A stretch of 64,000 nt of DNA from Thermoanaerobacterales bacterium UBA4880 (GCA_002399285.1 DHDI01000012.1:14689-78688), one strand, 5' to 3'; numbered from the stretch's first letter, positions 28,222-37,546 are shown. Numbers and translations: made by a program. The notes: a model not told the origin generated them from the sequence alone.

Positions 28222-28647
28222 TCATTTTTTGTCCTTGTCAAAGAACAGGTTCCAGAAAGTGGTAACCATGATGAGACCGGCCGCTATGCCGATGGACAAA
28301 AAGGCGGTCAGCAGCCCGTAATGCACGGCCTCCTTTATGTTGTCCTGCACCAGCTTGAGCATGGTCTGATATATATAGGCTCCCGGCACGAGCGGGAGTA
28401 TGCCCGGTATTACGAACATGGTGGAGGGCTTTTTATACATTCTGGCCATAATCTCGCCCAGCAGTCCTATGACTATCGAAGAAAATACGGTGGCCGCGAT
28501 GGGCGAATGGGAATAATGCATCATCATCGTGTATCCGGCCTGGCCCACCGCACCGCTGAAAGCCGCTGCCGGCAGCAGGTTCAGAGGAAGATTGAATATT
28601 ATTCCAAAACCTATTACCGAAAAGAACATATACACTACGTTTATCAT
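28222..28647 (-). CDS. Threonine/serine exporter, C-terminal-half subunit (YjjB-like)
   Basis: Membrane protein of 141 residues with four to five helices (ThrE_2/DUF3815 type). FSGAVGQAGYTMMM and the PGILPLVPGAYIYQTM loop are typical. It begins directly after the stop of the neighbouring larger subunit (stop 28650-28648, ATG 28647), so the two are coupled and together correspond to one full ThrE exporter. Confidence 0.88.
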   Translation of the reverse strand: MINVVYMFFSVIGFGIIFNLPLNLLPAAAFSGAVGQAGYTMMMHYSHSPIAATVFSSIVIGLLGEIMARMYKKPSTMFVIPGILPLVPGAYIYQTMLKLVQDNIKEAVHYGLLTAFLSIGIAAGLIMVTTFWNLFFDKDKK

Positions 28648-29409
28648 CTATATCCCCTTTATGTAGAGCCATACCTGCAGAGTGACGCCTACGCCTGCGG
28701 CTATGGCAATGGCTATCATTACGGCCTCTGCTGTCCGCGCCGTGCCGGAGATCAGGTCGCCGGACATGAAATCCCTCGCGCCGTTGGTTATCGCGACTCC
28801 CGGCACCAGGGGCATTATAGCTCCGATGACAATCTTGTTGAGGCTATCTCCGAAGCCCATTTGCGTAAACGACAGCGCGAGCATGGTCAATATTATGCTG
28901 CCCATGAGATTGGCCAGAAATACCGAAATTTCATGCTTCTCTATATTGTACAGGGCGCTTAAGGTTATAAAAACGGTTATGAACGTAGGCAGAAAATCCG
29001 CCCACGTGCCGCCGAAGATCAGCATGGACATGGATGCGCCCAGGCATCCGCCCAGCACCCTGTAAATAGTGCCGTATCTTTTCTTTCTGTCTATTGCATT
29101 CAGATATTTTATCCCCTCGTCCAAATCTATCTTTCCCATGCAGAAGTCTCTGGAAAAGCTGTTTACCATATCCACCTTGGAGAGATTAATGAGCCGGAAA
29201 TGGACCCTGCGTATGGCCGTGCTCAATTCTCCCGATTCATCCTCAATGGATATTATTATGGTGGTGGGGGTTACGAAGGTATGGGATATGTATCCCAGAC
29301 TGGACAGTATCATATCCGCCGTGGTCTCTACCCGGCTCGTTTCCGCGCCGTTCTTCAGAAGTATTTCCGCAGCCGCAGCCGCTATGGTCAATCCCTTTTC
29401 GTTTGCCAT
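28648..29409 (-). CDS. Threonine/serine exporter, N-terminal-half subunit (YjjP-like)
   Basis: Protein of 253 residues: a cytoplasmic N-terminal domain (GLTIAAAAAEILLKNGAETS, RVETT) followed by about five membrane helices with the PLVPGVAITNGARDF motif of the ThrE/DUF1212 family. It probably exports Thr/Ser or small metabolites such as succinate; the exact substrate is inference. GGTGATAAA precedes ATG 29409. The gene pair forms a two-gene operon. Confidence 0.88.
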   Translation of the reverse strand: MANEKGLTIAAAAAEILLKNGAETSRVETTADMILSSLGYISHTFVTPTTIIISIEDESGELSTAIRRVHFRLINLSKVDMVNSFSRDFCMGKIDLDEGIKYLNAIDRKKRYGTIYRVLGGCLGASMSMLIFGGTWADFLPTFITVFITLSALYNIEKHEISVFLANLMGSIILTMLALSFTQMGFGDSLNKIVIGAIMPLVPGVAITNGARDFMSGDLISGTARTAEAVMIAIAIAAGVGVTLQVWLYIKGI

Positions 29410-29524
29410 TTTATCACCACAACAAACATTATATCATAAATTGATACACAAATTACATATTCATTTTTTTATGATGATTTATATGGCAAAAAAACAAAGG
29501 AGCGCCGATTTTTTTGGTACTCCT

Positions 29525-29586
29525 CAGAAACGGCAGGTCATCAAATCGCGCAATTTCGCGATTGCACGACTTTGTCATCGGCCTTG
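29525..29586 (+). repeat. Dispersed palindromic intergenic repeat, copy D
   Basis: Contains CGGCAGGTCATCAAATCGCG, CAATTTCGCGATTGCACGAC, TTTGTCATCGGCCTTG. The core forms its own palindrome (CGCAATTTCGCGATTGC). It ends three bases before the stop of the hydrogenase-like gene. Confidence 0.65.
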
Positions 29587-29588
29587 AT

Positions 29589-30938
29589 TTACTCCTTTTT
29601 GTAGCGGAGCATTACCTTGCGTCCGAACTTCTTTACGAATTCCCTGGCCTTTCCGTTGGCGACGGCCTCCTTTATGTCTGCCTCGTCTGCAAACTCCTCC
29701 ACGAACTTCCTGCCGGCGCCGGGGTCGAGTATACGGCCCGGCCCGCCCACGCAGCCGCCGACACAGGCCATTCCCTCCACGAAGTTGGCGGCAAGTCCTT
29801 CGCCCGCGGCCTGGTCGAGGACCGCCCTGCATTCCTTTATGCCGTTGGCCCTGATCGTGTTTATCTGCATATCGGGTTTCAGCCGGTGTATGCTGGATAT
29901 GATGGCTTCCGTGACCCCGCCGGTATGCCCGTATTCCCTGCCGTCATGGGATGCGTCGCTGATACTGCTCTTTTGCAGCCTGCTCAAGTCGAGGCCCAGG
30001 CCGGTAAAAAAGCCCGCGGTCTCCTCAAAGGTTAGCACCACGTCCACGGCATCCGCAAGTTCCGGTTTCTTGGCCTCGTTCTTCTTCGCTATGCAGGGTC
30101 CGATGAATACCACCCGGCAGCCGGGATGCTCGGTCTTGAGCATCCTGCCTATGCCTATCATTGGAGACACCGAGTCGGATATGAGATACGCCATCTCCGG
30201 CCGGTATTTCTCCACCAGGGCGAAGAAGGGGGGACAGCAGCAGGAGGTTATCATGAATTTGTCGCCCCTGTCCATCCTCTTGATGAATTCCTCGGCCTCT
30301 CTCACGGTTATGACGTCAGCGCCGAGGGCTACCTCGGCCACGTCGTGAAAGCCCAGCTGCAGCAGTCCCTGTTTCACCTGTTCCGCATCGGCTCCGAACT
30401 GGCCGGCAAAGGCGGGAGCAAGCACGGCGTAGACGGGAGTATCCTTGTCCTTGAGCATGCTCACGGTGCGCACTATGTCCGCCTTGTCCGTGATCGCGCC
30501 GGTGGGGCAGGCGGCGACACACAGGCCGCACCTTATGCACTTGTCCTCGTCTATGTAGACCTTGTTATTCTCTATCCTGAGGGCGTCGGAGATGCAGGCC
30601 TCCTCGCAGGGACGCTCATGAGCGCCGTCGTGATTGCATGCGCCGCTCATGGCGGAGACAAACGGCCCGGCCGGGCCTGCTTCAGCCATAGCCTCCCTTG
30701 CCATTTCGGCATATGAGGCGGCATCGTCAAAATCAATACCCAGAGCCGAGGACAGGCGGTATCTCACCACTTTGGCCACATCGGATGCATCTCTGCCCGG
30801 CAGCACGTTCGATATAATGGGCGTAAGCTCCGCCGACAGCTCCTCCAGCCCGCTTTCCAGCTCGCCGCTCATGGCAAGCCGCGCCACGCCCTGATATATC
30901 TTTCTCCTTATCTCCGCATTGTTGCCGTCATAAAACAT
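29589..30938 (-). CDS. [FeFe]-hydrogenase-like protein with ferredoxin domain
   Basis: 449-residue protein combining an N-terminal helical region (1-90), an atypical then a complete 4Fe-4S motif (CIRCGLCVAACP, 134-144), and a hydrogenase large-subunit domain. The H-cluster motifs are present but altered: TSCCCPPF (231-238) for the usual TSCCPxW, GPCIAKKNEA (280-289), and EGMACVGGCVGGPG (388-401). All four cluster-ligand Cys appear to be kept. Such variants may be sensors or low-activity hydrogenases. I chose ATG 30938, eight bases after GGAGG; the frame runs open to 31022 through a diverged repeat copy. Confidence 0.8.
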   Translation of the reverse strand: MFYDGNNAEIRRKIYQGVARLAMSGELESGLEELSAELTPIISNVLPGRDASDVAKVVRYRLSSALGIDFDDAASYAEMAREAMAEAGPAGPFVSAMSGACNHDGAHERPCEEACISDALRIENNKVYIDEDKCIRCGLCVAACPTGAITDKADIVRTVSMLKDKDTPVYAVLAPAFAGQFGADAEQVKQGLLQLGFHDVAEVALGADVITVREAEEFIKRMDRGDKFMITSCCCPPFFALVEKYRPEMAYLISDSVSPMIGIGRMLKTEHPGCRVVFIGPCIAKKNEAKKPELADAVDVVLTFEETAGFFTGLGLDLSRLQKSSISDASHDGREYGHTGGVTEAIISSIHRLKPDMQINTIRANGIKECRAVLDQAAGEGLAANFVEGMACVGGCVGGPGRILDPGAGRKFVEEFADEADIKEAVANGKAREFVKKFGRKVMLRYKKE

Positions 30939-30967
30939 ATTAAGCGCCTCCGCTATTGCCGCCCTGA

Positions 30968-31020
30968 CTTGACAAACCCGCCCAGGCCGCAAAATTGACC
31001 GTGTGGTCTGCCGGTTTTGC
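30968..31020 (+). repeat. Diverged copy G of the dispersed intergenic repeat
   Basis: GACAAACCCGCCCAGGCCG resembles GACAAACCGGCAGGCCG of copy C, and the segment ends in GTGGTCTG like the right arm. The core is degraded. Low-confidence member. Confidence 0.3.
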
Positions 31021-31025
31021 ATATA

Positions 31026-31066
31026 AAAAGAGGCGGCACTTTGATATTTTTAGTGTTGCCTCTTTT
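31026..31066. terminator. Terminator between the surface lipoprotein gene and the hydrogenase-like gene
   Basis: AAAAGAGGCGGCACT (31026-31040) pairs with AGTGTTGCCTCTTTT (31052-31066). T-runs on both strands; on the minus strand it ends the lipoprotein transcript. Confidence 0.8.
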
Positions 31067-31074
31067 CAATGGAA

Positions 31075-31980
31075 TTATAAGGAGGATAGAGTGTCGTGAC
31101 GGTATTTGTCCACCTCTTCCGTCAACCTATAGTTATTTTTTTCGGCTATGTCGAGAAAACCGTTCAATTTTCCGATCAACTTGCTGCCGCCGTCCTTGCC
31201 GATAGCGTCTCTGTATGCGGTTATGGCGTCGGCGTTCATGATATGGGTGTCATAGTCGTAGAGCGGCGTATTGTTGAGTCCCAAGAATATGAAGGCCGCG
31301 TAGTTCTTGTACAGGCCGGTGACCTCTTCCACCCTCTTGGAGCCCGGGTACTTTTGGATAAAGGCCTCCTGGGACAGCGCCCGCTTTATAAGATCGCTCC
31401 ATCCTATGACCAGTTCTGCGTCCTTCGCGGGAGCCGCGTCGGACTCCACCGACATTATGTTGATGTAGTCCGCAAAATCCGGGGTAAGATGATCTGCGTA
31501 CTTTTTGTAGAAACCGTAGTCTATTATGGGATAGTACATGCCCTCGGCCGTCTCCAGCTTGTATCCCGAGTCCTTCGTTTCCTTCAGCAGATCTTTGAGC
31601 TGTTCGTCGGTGACTCCTTCGAGGTCGTTTAGATCCGAACCGGGTTTATATGCGTCGTTGATTTCCTTCTGAATGTCTTCGCTGTAAAATTTATTTTCCA
31701 GCTCGTCAAGATGATCCTTCTGAGCCGATTCCAGGCCGTCTATCATTGATGAGGCGTCTTCCTGGTCGGCACTGGAGATGTTTTTATCGATAAAGCCTAT
31801 GATCTGGTCCGGCCCGGGGTCTGTTTCCATAAGCGAGCTGAATTCGGCCATCACGTCTTGCTGTTTGCCGCCTGCATTATCCTTGCTCCCGGAACTGCCG
31901 CCGCTATTCGCGGAGCATCCCGCCAGCGACGCGGATAAGATGAATACTGCCAGCAGTCCTATTATTTTTCGCATTGTCAT
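31075..31980 (-). CDS. Secreted lipoprotein of unknown function
   Basis: 301-residue lipoprotein with signal peptide and lipobox LAGC (about residue 22), then a Ser/Gly-rich linker. The body is mostly helical and acidic, with an LDELENKFYSEDIQKEI-like coiled region, and shows GMYYPIIDYGFYKKY and YAAFIFLGLNNTPLYDYD further on. I chose ATG 31980 because GAGGTGAGGG lies before it; the GTG at 31989 falls in that site. I recognise no catalytic motif. It stands alone with its own terminator. Confidence 0.8.
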   Translation of the reverse strand: MTMRKIIGLLAVFILSASLAGCSANSGGSSGSKDNAGGKQQDVMAEFSSLMETDPGPDQIIGFIDKNISSADQEDASSMIDGLESAQKDHLDELENKFYSEDIQKEINDAYKPGSDLNDLEGVTDEQLKDLLKETKDSGYKLETAEGMYYPIIDYGFYKKYADHLTPDFADYINIMSVESDAAPAKDAELVIGWSDLIKRALSQEAFIQKYPGSKRVEEVTGLYKNYAAFIFLGLNNTPLYDYDTHIMNADAITAYRDAIGKDGGSKLIGKLNGFLDIAEKNNYRLTEEVDKYRHDTLSSL

Positions 31981-32046
31981 TGCCCTCACCTCAATACGAT
32001 TATACCTGATCTGAAAAAGGAAAGGGTTAACAAAAAGTTAAGATTT

Positions 32047-33381
32047 TCATAGTTCTATCTTTTTCCACAATCCCCTTTTATATCTCAATGCCATCAGCGC
32101 TGCCTCGGCAAAATACTGCGCCACCGTGATCATCCAGACGTACTGTATGCCGAGCTTCCATACGAATACGGACATGAATATCAGCGGCAGGCGTATCATC
32201 CATGTGCTTATCAGAGTTACATAGAACGGGCCCTGTGTGTCTCCCGCGCCCTTGAGAGCGCCGGAGAGAGACATGGACAGGGCCATGGTGGGCTGTTCGA
32301 AGGCCGCTATCCTTATGCACTTTGCCGAAAGACTTCTGACCTCCGGTATGTCGGTGAAAAATCCCATCATCTGTCTGGGTATGAACAGGAACAGCAGGGC
32401 GATGACGCTCATGAAGGTGACCGCCTGCTTGGCTGCCTCTTTGGTTGCCGCCTCGGCCTTGTCCTCGTCTTTGGCTCCAAGGGCCAGGCCGGTCATGGCC
32501 GATGCCGCCACCGAGAAGCCCACGCCGGGCATGAAGGACATCGACTCCGCGCTCACGGCCACCTGCTGCGCCGCAAACGCCACCGAACCCAGCCGGGAGA
32601 GCCACAGCGAGGATATCAGTCTGCTCCCGTTGTCGGAGAGCTCATACAGCGACGCGGGGATGCCCAGGGAGATCAGCTTTTTGATCATTCCCATGTCCAT
32701 ATTCTTTATGTTGCCGAACCTCAGTCGTATGCCGCTCTTGTTGAAAATGAGATACCCCGCGCTCACGCAGAACGCCAGGGTCTGGGATATGGATGTAGCT
32801 ATGGCCGCTCCGGCAACGCCCAGTTTGGGCATGCCAAATTTACCGAATATGAGGGCGTAATCGCCGAATATATTGAAGAGATCGGCCGTCAGTGTCGCCA
32901 TCATGGGTATCTTGGTATTTCCCGAACCCCGGAGGGCGTAATTCATTACCGTGGTGGGCACCATTATGGACCCGCCGATGGTGATGATGCGGGTATAGAT
33001 TATGCCCTGCGCCGCCACGTCGGCCTGGCCTATCATGCGGTTGAAAAAGAACGGTACCGCATTGTACAGTATCATGAACATGGCGGCCCCTATGATTATG
33101 GACAGAAAAAAGGATTGTCCCAGAACGTGTTCCGCCCGGTCGCGCTCGCCTGCGCCGCAGTATCTTGCCACCATGGCCGAGCATCCGACGCCTACGGCGG
33201 AAAATATGTACAGCATGGTATACATCAGCTGCCCTCCCAGACCGACTGCGCTAAGGGCGGAGGCGGTCAGCCGTCCCACCATGGCGGTGTCGAACATCCA
33301 GACGGAGGTCTCCAGCACCATCTCCAGTATCGCGGGCCAGGCCAGATAAAAAATCTCTCTCTTTAGCTCGTCCCTATTCAT
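32047..33381 (-). CDS. MATE-family efflux transporter
   Basis: Multidrug and toxin extrusion transporter, 444 residues with twelve helices in two homologous halves. It begins KREIFYLAWPAILEMVLETS. Repeated half motifs are VGLGGQLMYTMLYIF with CSAMVARYCGAG in the first half, and VAVSAESMSF with AASAMTGLALGA in the second. It expels cationic drugs or metabolites using a sodium or proton gradient. AGGTGAC precedes ATG 33381. Confidence 0.93.
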   Translation of the reverse strand: MNRDELKREIFYLAWPAILEMVLETSVWMFDTAMVGRLTASALSAVGLGGQLMYTMLYIFSAVGVGCSAMVARYCGAGERDRAEHVLGQSFFLSIIIGAAMFMILYNAVPFFFNRMIGQADVAAQGIIYTRIITIGGSIMVPTTVMNYALRGSGNTKIPMMATLTADLFNIFGDYALIFGKFGMPKLGVAGAAIATSISQTLAFCVSAGYLIFNKSGIRLRFGNIKNMDMGMIKKLISLGIPASLYELSDNGSRLISSLWLSRLGSVAFAAQQVAVSAESMSFMPGVGFSVAASAMTGLALGAKDEDKAEAATKEAAKQAVTFMSVIALLFLFIPRQMMGFFTDIPEVRSLSAKCIRIAAFEQPTMALSMSLSGALKGAGDTQGPFYVTLISTWMIRLPLIFMSVFVWKLGIQYVWMITVAQYFAEAALMALRYKRGLWKKIEL

Positions 33382-33422
33382 AAGTCACCTCAGTCATAAG
33401 TTAACTCCTCGATAAAATAAAA

Positions 33423-33459
33423 AGCCCGGATTATACCGGGCTCTGATAAGCCTTATCAG
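33423..33459 (-). terminator. Terminator of the copper-amine-oxidase-like gene
   Basis: AGCCCGG (33423-33429) pairs with CCGGGCT (33436-33442); on the minus strand it is followed by TTTTTATTTT. A second perfect inverted repeat, CTGATAAG/CTTATCAG, sits at 33443-33459 over the stop codon. Confidence 0.8.
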
Positions 33460-34502
33460 TTGAGACCGTCCTCGTCGAAAGTAAACAGGGTGGTCCCGCT
33501 GACGCTGTCAACTTCACCTATCAAGGTATAATCCTTATCGAAATAATCGTATGTGGCATCCGCAACGTCGGATATCCACTCCTTAACGTTCTTTGACGTT
33601 AAATCTTTATAGGCATCGGGTATGGTTATGGTAACATATACCTTTTCTCTGCTGCTGTTGCTTGTGACGTCAAAGGTCGCCTTCATGCCGGTCAATGAGC
33701 TGTCGTACCAGCCTCCGAGATTTTTGCTGAAATTCTTACTCAGGTAAGTCTCCAAAGCGTCCGGGTCGGCGGAGCTCTTCTCGAATGTGACCTTCAGCTT
33801 GCTGCTTGAGGTCTTGAAACTCACTAGAGTGTCCTTGCTCTTGGTATCGTATATTTCACCGGAGAGAGTCGCTCCGTATTCATCATCCGCGTAGTCGTAT
33901 ATGTCGTCCAGCCAGTCCTCTATATCATCCTCATCGAGAGCGTTCCACTTGCTGCTGTAGTCGGAAAGGTCCACTTTAATGGTAAGGTCTAAAGCCTTGG
34001 AATCGCCCTTGGCGGTAAAGTCAAAATCGATCTTCTTCCAGGTGGAATACTTATCCTCTAAGTAATCTTCAAAATCGGAAGCGGCATTTTTACTTGTCTG
34101 CTGAGCTTTGAGCTGCGCTTCAAGATCCGCTATGCGGGCTGCCTTTACGGCATTGTCTGCCTGCAGCGAAGCTATGGTCGCATTCTTCTGCGCGATCTGT
34201 GCGTTCAGATCGTCCGAGTTAGTCGTACCGCCCGATATAATGACCGAAGTGTTGGCCTGGTCCCAGGTCACCTTCTGGCCTAAGGACTCGCTCACCAGCC
34301 TTATGGGTACGTATGTGGTGTTGTTGTACAGGAAAGGCTGCGGGTCTGATGCCAGCGTCTTACCGTTGGCTATTATCTTGATGTTGCCGAACCAGGCATT
34401 GATTGCCTTATATCCGCCGGTGGTAGCTGCAAATCCCATCGTGGCAAACAGGGCTGACATCGCTAGAACAACCGCTATCATTACAGCTAATTTCTTCTTC
34501 AT
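33456..34502 (-). CDS. Exported protein with copper amine oxidase N-terminal-like domain and coiled coil
   Basis: 348-residue exported protein. The signal peptide (MKKKLAVMIAVVLAMSALFA, cut after GFA) is followed by a copper-amine-oxidase-N domain (IIANGKTLASDPQPFLYNNT, YVPIRLVSESLG). In clostridia this domain is a cell-surface module without oxidase activity. A coiled coil of about 40 residues (LNAQIAQKNATIASLQ) comes next, then an acidic C-terminal domain with two similar halves ending in DYFDKDYTLIGEV. ATG 34502 is six bases after GGAGGG. Function unknown. Confidence 0.85.
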   Translation of the reverse strand: MKKKLAVMIAVVLAMSALFATMGFAATTGGYKAINAWFGNIKIIANGKTLASDPQPFLYNNTTYVPIRLVSESLGQKVTWDQANTSVIISGGTTNSDDLNAQIAQKNATIASLQADNAVKAARIADLEAQLKAQQTSKNAASDFEDYLEDKYSTWKKIDFDFTAKGDSKALDLTIKVDLSDYSSKWNALDEDDIEDWLDDIYDYADDEYGATLSGEIYDTKSKDTLVSFKTSSSKLKVTFEKSSADPDALETYLSKNFSKNLGGWYDSSLTGMKATFDVTSNSSREKVYVTITIPDAYKDLTSKNVKEWISDVADATYDYFDKDYTLIGEVDSVSGTTLFTFDEDGLN

Positions 34503-34706
34503 ATTCATCCCTCCATATTTTATTTGGCCCCAATAATATATTCTCCATCTGTTTCCAAAATTCCTCCCGGCCAGGAAAAAATAATTTTCACGGCATGCGT
34601 TGCGGCTGCTGAAGAATGACAAAAGGGCTGTAGTCAATGTAAGATTTTTATGGGATAAAAATACAGAAACCTGTGTTGAAGAAGTGAATAAAAATACCGT
34701 AGTAGA

Positions 34707-35252
34707 CTATGCTTTGATCTCCAGATATGCCTGTTTTATTTTATCCGGCATGCATTCGCAAAAAAGGCCGGATAACTTCTCGGGATTCTTTTTCATACCG
34801 GAAAGAGCCCAGTCGGTCGTCATCTCCGCAGTTCCATATGCATGAAAGCGGATCATATCGGATAACGTTTCATCCGCATAATGGCCGGAACCCGGAGAAA
34901 GAAGAAAGGCCGAGTGCGTACGGATAATATATTCCGCAAAACCGTTGGTAAGGGAGTTTTGCCCCTTATATTTCAAGGCATTCGTATAAAAGAGATGTTT
35001 TTCCCGCATGATTTTTAAAGAATTGGATATCACCACATCCCATCTACCGGAAAATGACTTCAGGGATGCTTCGGAATCGTCTACGAAAATTTGATAAACC
35101 AGATCGTATTTGTCCTGAAAGTTGTCATAAAAGCTTTGCCGGGTAAGGCCGCTTAACTCCACTATTTCCTTTATCGTTATGTTATCAAGGGACTTGGAAT
35201 TAAGAAGTTCGGTCACGGAAGCTTTGAAGAGCTTTTTTGCATTTTTCCCCAT
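34707..35252 (-). CDS. TetR-family transcriptional regulator
   Basis: 181-residue repressor-type protein. The N-terminal HTH is FKASVTELLNSKSLDNITIK with EIVELSGLTRQSFYDNFQDK, the classic TetR pattern. The C-terminal domain is of the TetR_C_8 (DhaS-like) type and would bind a ligand. It is divergent from the flavin oxidoreductase gene at 35372, with 120 bases between, so it probably controls that gene and itself. AGGGTGATAAG precedes ATG 35252. Confidence 0.88.
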   Translation of the reverse strand: MGKNAKKLFKASVTELLNSKSLDNITIKEIVELSGLTRQSFYDNFQDKYDLVYQIFVDDSEASLKSFSGRWDVVISNSLKIMREKHLFYTNALKYKGQNSLTNGFAEYIIRTHSAFLLSPGSGHYADETLSDMIRFHAYGTAEMTTDWALSGMKKNPEKLSGLFCECMPDKIKQAYLEIKA

Positions 35253-35371
35253 ATCTTATCACCCTAAAGTATTGCATTACGCTTGACTTTATAATGATTT
35301 TGTAAATACAACTTCAGTATAACATAAGGTATGATGTAGGTAAATAAAAAATTAACAAATAAGGGGGTAAC

Positions 35372-37375
35372 ATGATGGATCAGAAGTATGCAAGCATGTA
35401 TCAGCCTATCACAATCGGAGGAATGACAGCCAAGAACAGAATATTCATGATGGCTATGGGCATCCATACGCCAAAACACGTTAATGAAGACGGCAGCTAT
35501 ACGCGCATCGGAGCCGACTATTTTCTTGAACGCGCAAAGGGCGGGGTGGGAGCCGTCGTCACCGGGGTGGTTCAGGTACAGAGCATGTTCGATAAGATCA
35601 AAGACAGCGCGAATGATGTTACGAGCAATGAAGAGTCATTCGTGGCCAACTCCCAGTATCTAGTTGAAAACATGAAAAAGTATGACTGCCGGGCAATAAT
35701 ACAGCTAACTGCCGGTATGGGACGAAATAAGGTTCCAGCCATACATTATGGTGAAGATATTGCCCCATCGGCGATCCCAAATCTCTGGAATCCTTCGGTC
35801 ATGCACAGGCCGCTCACCACTGAGGAGATCGAAAAATACATCCATGGCTTCGGCGAGGCCGCCCGGATCGTAAAAAGGGCTGGATTCGACGGAGTGGAGA
35901 TCCATGCGATACATGAAGGCTATCTTCTGGATCAGTTTACGCTCGCAAACATGAATCACCGTACCGACCGTTTCGGAGGAAGTTTGGAAAACCGCTGCCG
36001 TTTTGCTACCGAGATCGTGCAGGAGATCAAGAAAAAATGCGGCGATGATTTCCCGGTGCTGATGCGTTACAGCTTCCGCAGCTATATGAAAGGCTTCAAC
36101 AACGGAGCCCTTCCGGAGGAGAGCTATGAGGAGTTCGGCCGTGACATGGAGGAGAGCATCAAGGTCGGACGTATCCTTAAGGATGCCGGGTATGATGCGT
36201 TGGATTGCGATAACGGCACCTACGATTCTTTCTGGATGCCTCATCCGCCGGTCTATGCGCCGAATGCGCTCAATCTGAAGGATGCGATTGAATTCAAGAA
36301 GCATGTTGATATTCCTATTATTCTTGCGGGAAAGATGGACCTGCCCGAGCTTGCAGCCGAGGAGATCTCTAAGGGACACATCGATGCCGTAGGGCTTGCA
36401 CGGCCGCTGCTGTGCGATCCGCAGTGGGCAAATAAAGTGGCTGACGACGATCTGGAAGATATCAGGCCATGCATCGGCTGCCACAACGGCTGCGCGTTGA
36501 GAGTCGTTTCTCATCATGATATGAGCTGTGCCATCAATCCTGCAGTGGGCAGCGAAAGGGAATATGAGATTATGCCCGCAGATGAAAAGAAACATGTCGT
36601 CGTGATCGGCGGAGGAGTAGGCGGCATGGAAGCGGCTCGGGTCAGTGCTCTGAGGGGACATCGTGTGGATCTGTATGAAAAGACCGGTGAACTCGGCGGC
36701 GTCTTTATTGCAGCTGCGGCACACGATTTTAAGGAGAGGGACAAGGAGCTGCTAAAGTGGTATTCGCGGCAGCTGGAAAAACTGGGTGTCAATGTGCATC
36801 TCAACACCGAGGTTACGGAGGATATTTTGAAAAATTCCGCAGCCGACGAGGTCTTCGTTGCCACCGGTTCTACCGAAAAGACGATCCCGGTACCGGGAAT
36901 GAACAGTAAAAGGGTCGTTTCCGCTATCGATTGTTTGCTGGGCAAGGTCTCCGTCGGGAAGAATGTCGTTGTGATCGGCGGAGGTCTTACCGGGTGTGAA
37001 ATCGCATATGGCCTGGCCAAAAAAGGTAAATCGGTAAAGATCGTGGAAGCTATGGACGATATCCTCAAGGTTGAAATTTTCCCTGCAAATGATCTGATGC
37101 TCAGGGCGTATTTGAAGTATTATGGCGTGGAAATCTATACGAATGCTTCTTTGACTGAAGTGAACGAAAATGGCGTAGAGATCATGACGGAAGGCAGGAA
37201 GCTGCATCTCGACGCGGATACGGTGATCAGCGCCGTCGGCTATAATAGCAATCACGCTTTGTTTGACGAATTAGAAGGCAAGGGTTACCCAGTCCATCTG
37301 ATCGGGGACGCACGCGAGGTTACGAATTTGATGGGCGCTGTCTGGGATGCCTATCAGACCGCCATGAAAATCTGA
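35372..37375 (+). CDS. Old-Yellow-Enzyme-type NADH:flavin oxidoreductase (2,4-dienoyl-CoA reductase/BaiCD-like)
   Basis: Three-domain flavoprotein of 667 residues. The N-terminal TIM barrel (1-360) binds FMN and holds IHAIHEGYLLDQF with an active-site His pair. A four-Cys iron-sulfur site follows (CIGCHNGCALR and a later Cys near MSCAINP). Two Rossmann folds bind FAD (VVVIGGGVGGMEAAR) and NAD(P)H (VVVIGGGLTGCEIA). The family reduces C=C bonds of dienoyl-CoA, bile-acid enones or similar compounds. The divergent TetR gene suggests induction by a substrate. AAGGGGG precedes ATG 35372. Confidence 0.9.
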   Translation: MMDQKYASMYQPITIGGMTAKNRIFMMAMGIHTPKHVNEDGSYTRIGADYFLERAKGGVGAVVTGVVQVQSMFDKIKDSANDVTSNEESFVANSQYLVENMKKYDCRAIIQLTAGMGRNKVPAIHYGEDIAPSAIPNLWNPSVMHRPLTTEEIEKYIHGFGEAARIVKRAGFDGVEIHAIHEGYLLDQFTLANMNHRTDRFGGSLENRCRFATEIVQEIKKKCGDDFPVLMRYSFRSYMKGFNNGALPEESYEEFGRDMEESIKVGRILKDAGYDALDCDNGTYDSFWMPHPPVYAPNALNLKDAIEFKKHVDIPIILAGKMDLPELAAEEISKGHIDAVGLARPLLCDPQWANKVADDDLEDIRPCIGCHNGCALRVVSHHDMSCAINPAVGSEREYEIMPADEKKHVVVIGGGVGGMEAARVSALRGHRVDLYEKTGELGGVFIAAAAHDFKERDKELLKWYSRQLEKLGVNVHLNTEVTEDILKNSAADEVFVATGSTEKTIPVPGMNSKRVVSAIDCLLGKVSVGKNVVVIGGGLTGCEIAYGLAKKGKSVKIVEAMDDILKVEIFPANDLMLRAYLKYYGVEIYTNASLTEVNENGVEIMTEGRKLHLDADTVISAVGYNSNHALFDELEGKGYPVHLIGDAREVTNLMGAVWDAYQTAMKI

Positions 37376-37456
37376 TAGGGTTTCACAAGTGATCGCCGGC
37401 AGATCGATAAAGGACGTTAGAATAACGTCAATTTGATTTTTACCGGTTAATTTATT

Positions 37457-37482
37457 GCGGCATGGCAATATTGCCATGCCGC
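37457..37482. repeat. Perfect 26-base palindrome followed by a direct repeat
   Basis: GCGGCATGGCAAT followed by ATTGCCATGCCGC, with no mismatch. Its right half with the following TCTCT is repeated once more at 37488-37506 (ATTGCCATGCTGCTCTCT, one difference). Located after the flavoenzyme gene; it probably acts as a hairpin at its mRNA end. Confidence 0.7.
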
Positions 37483-37523
37483 TCTCTATTGCCATGCTGC
37501 TCTCTATTGACAGGCATATAAAA

Positions 37524-37546
37524 AGCCCGTATCAACGGGCTGCTTT
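37524..37546 (-). terminator. Terminator of the ferredoxin gene
   Basis: AGCCCGT (37524-37530) and ACGGGCT (37535-37541) form a short stem, followed on the minus strand by TTTTTATA. Confidence 0.8.
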
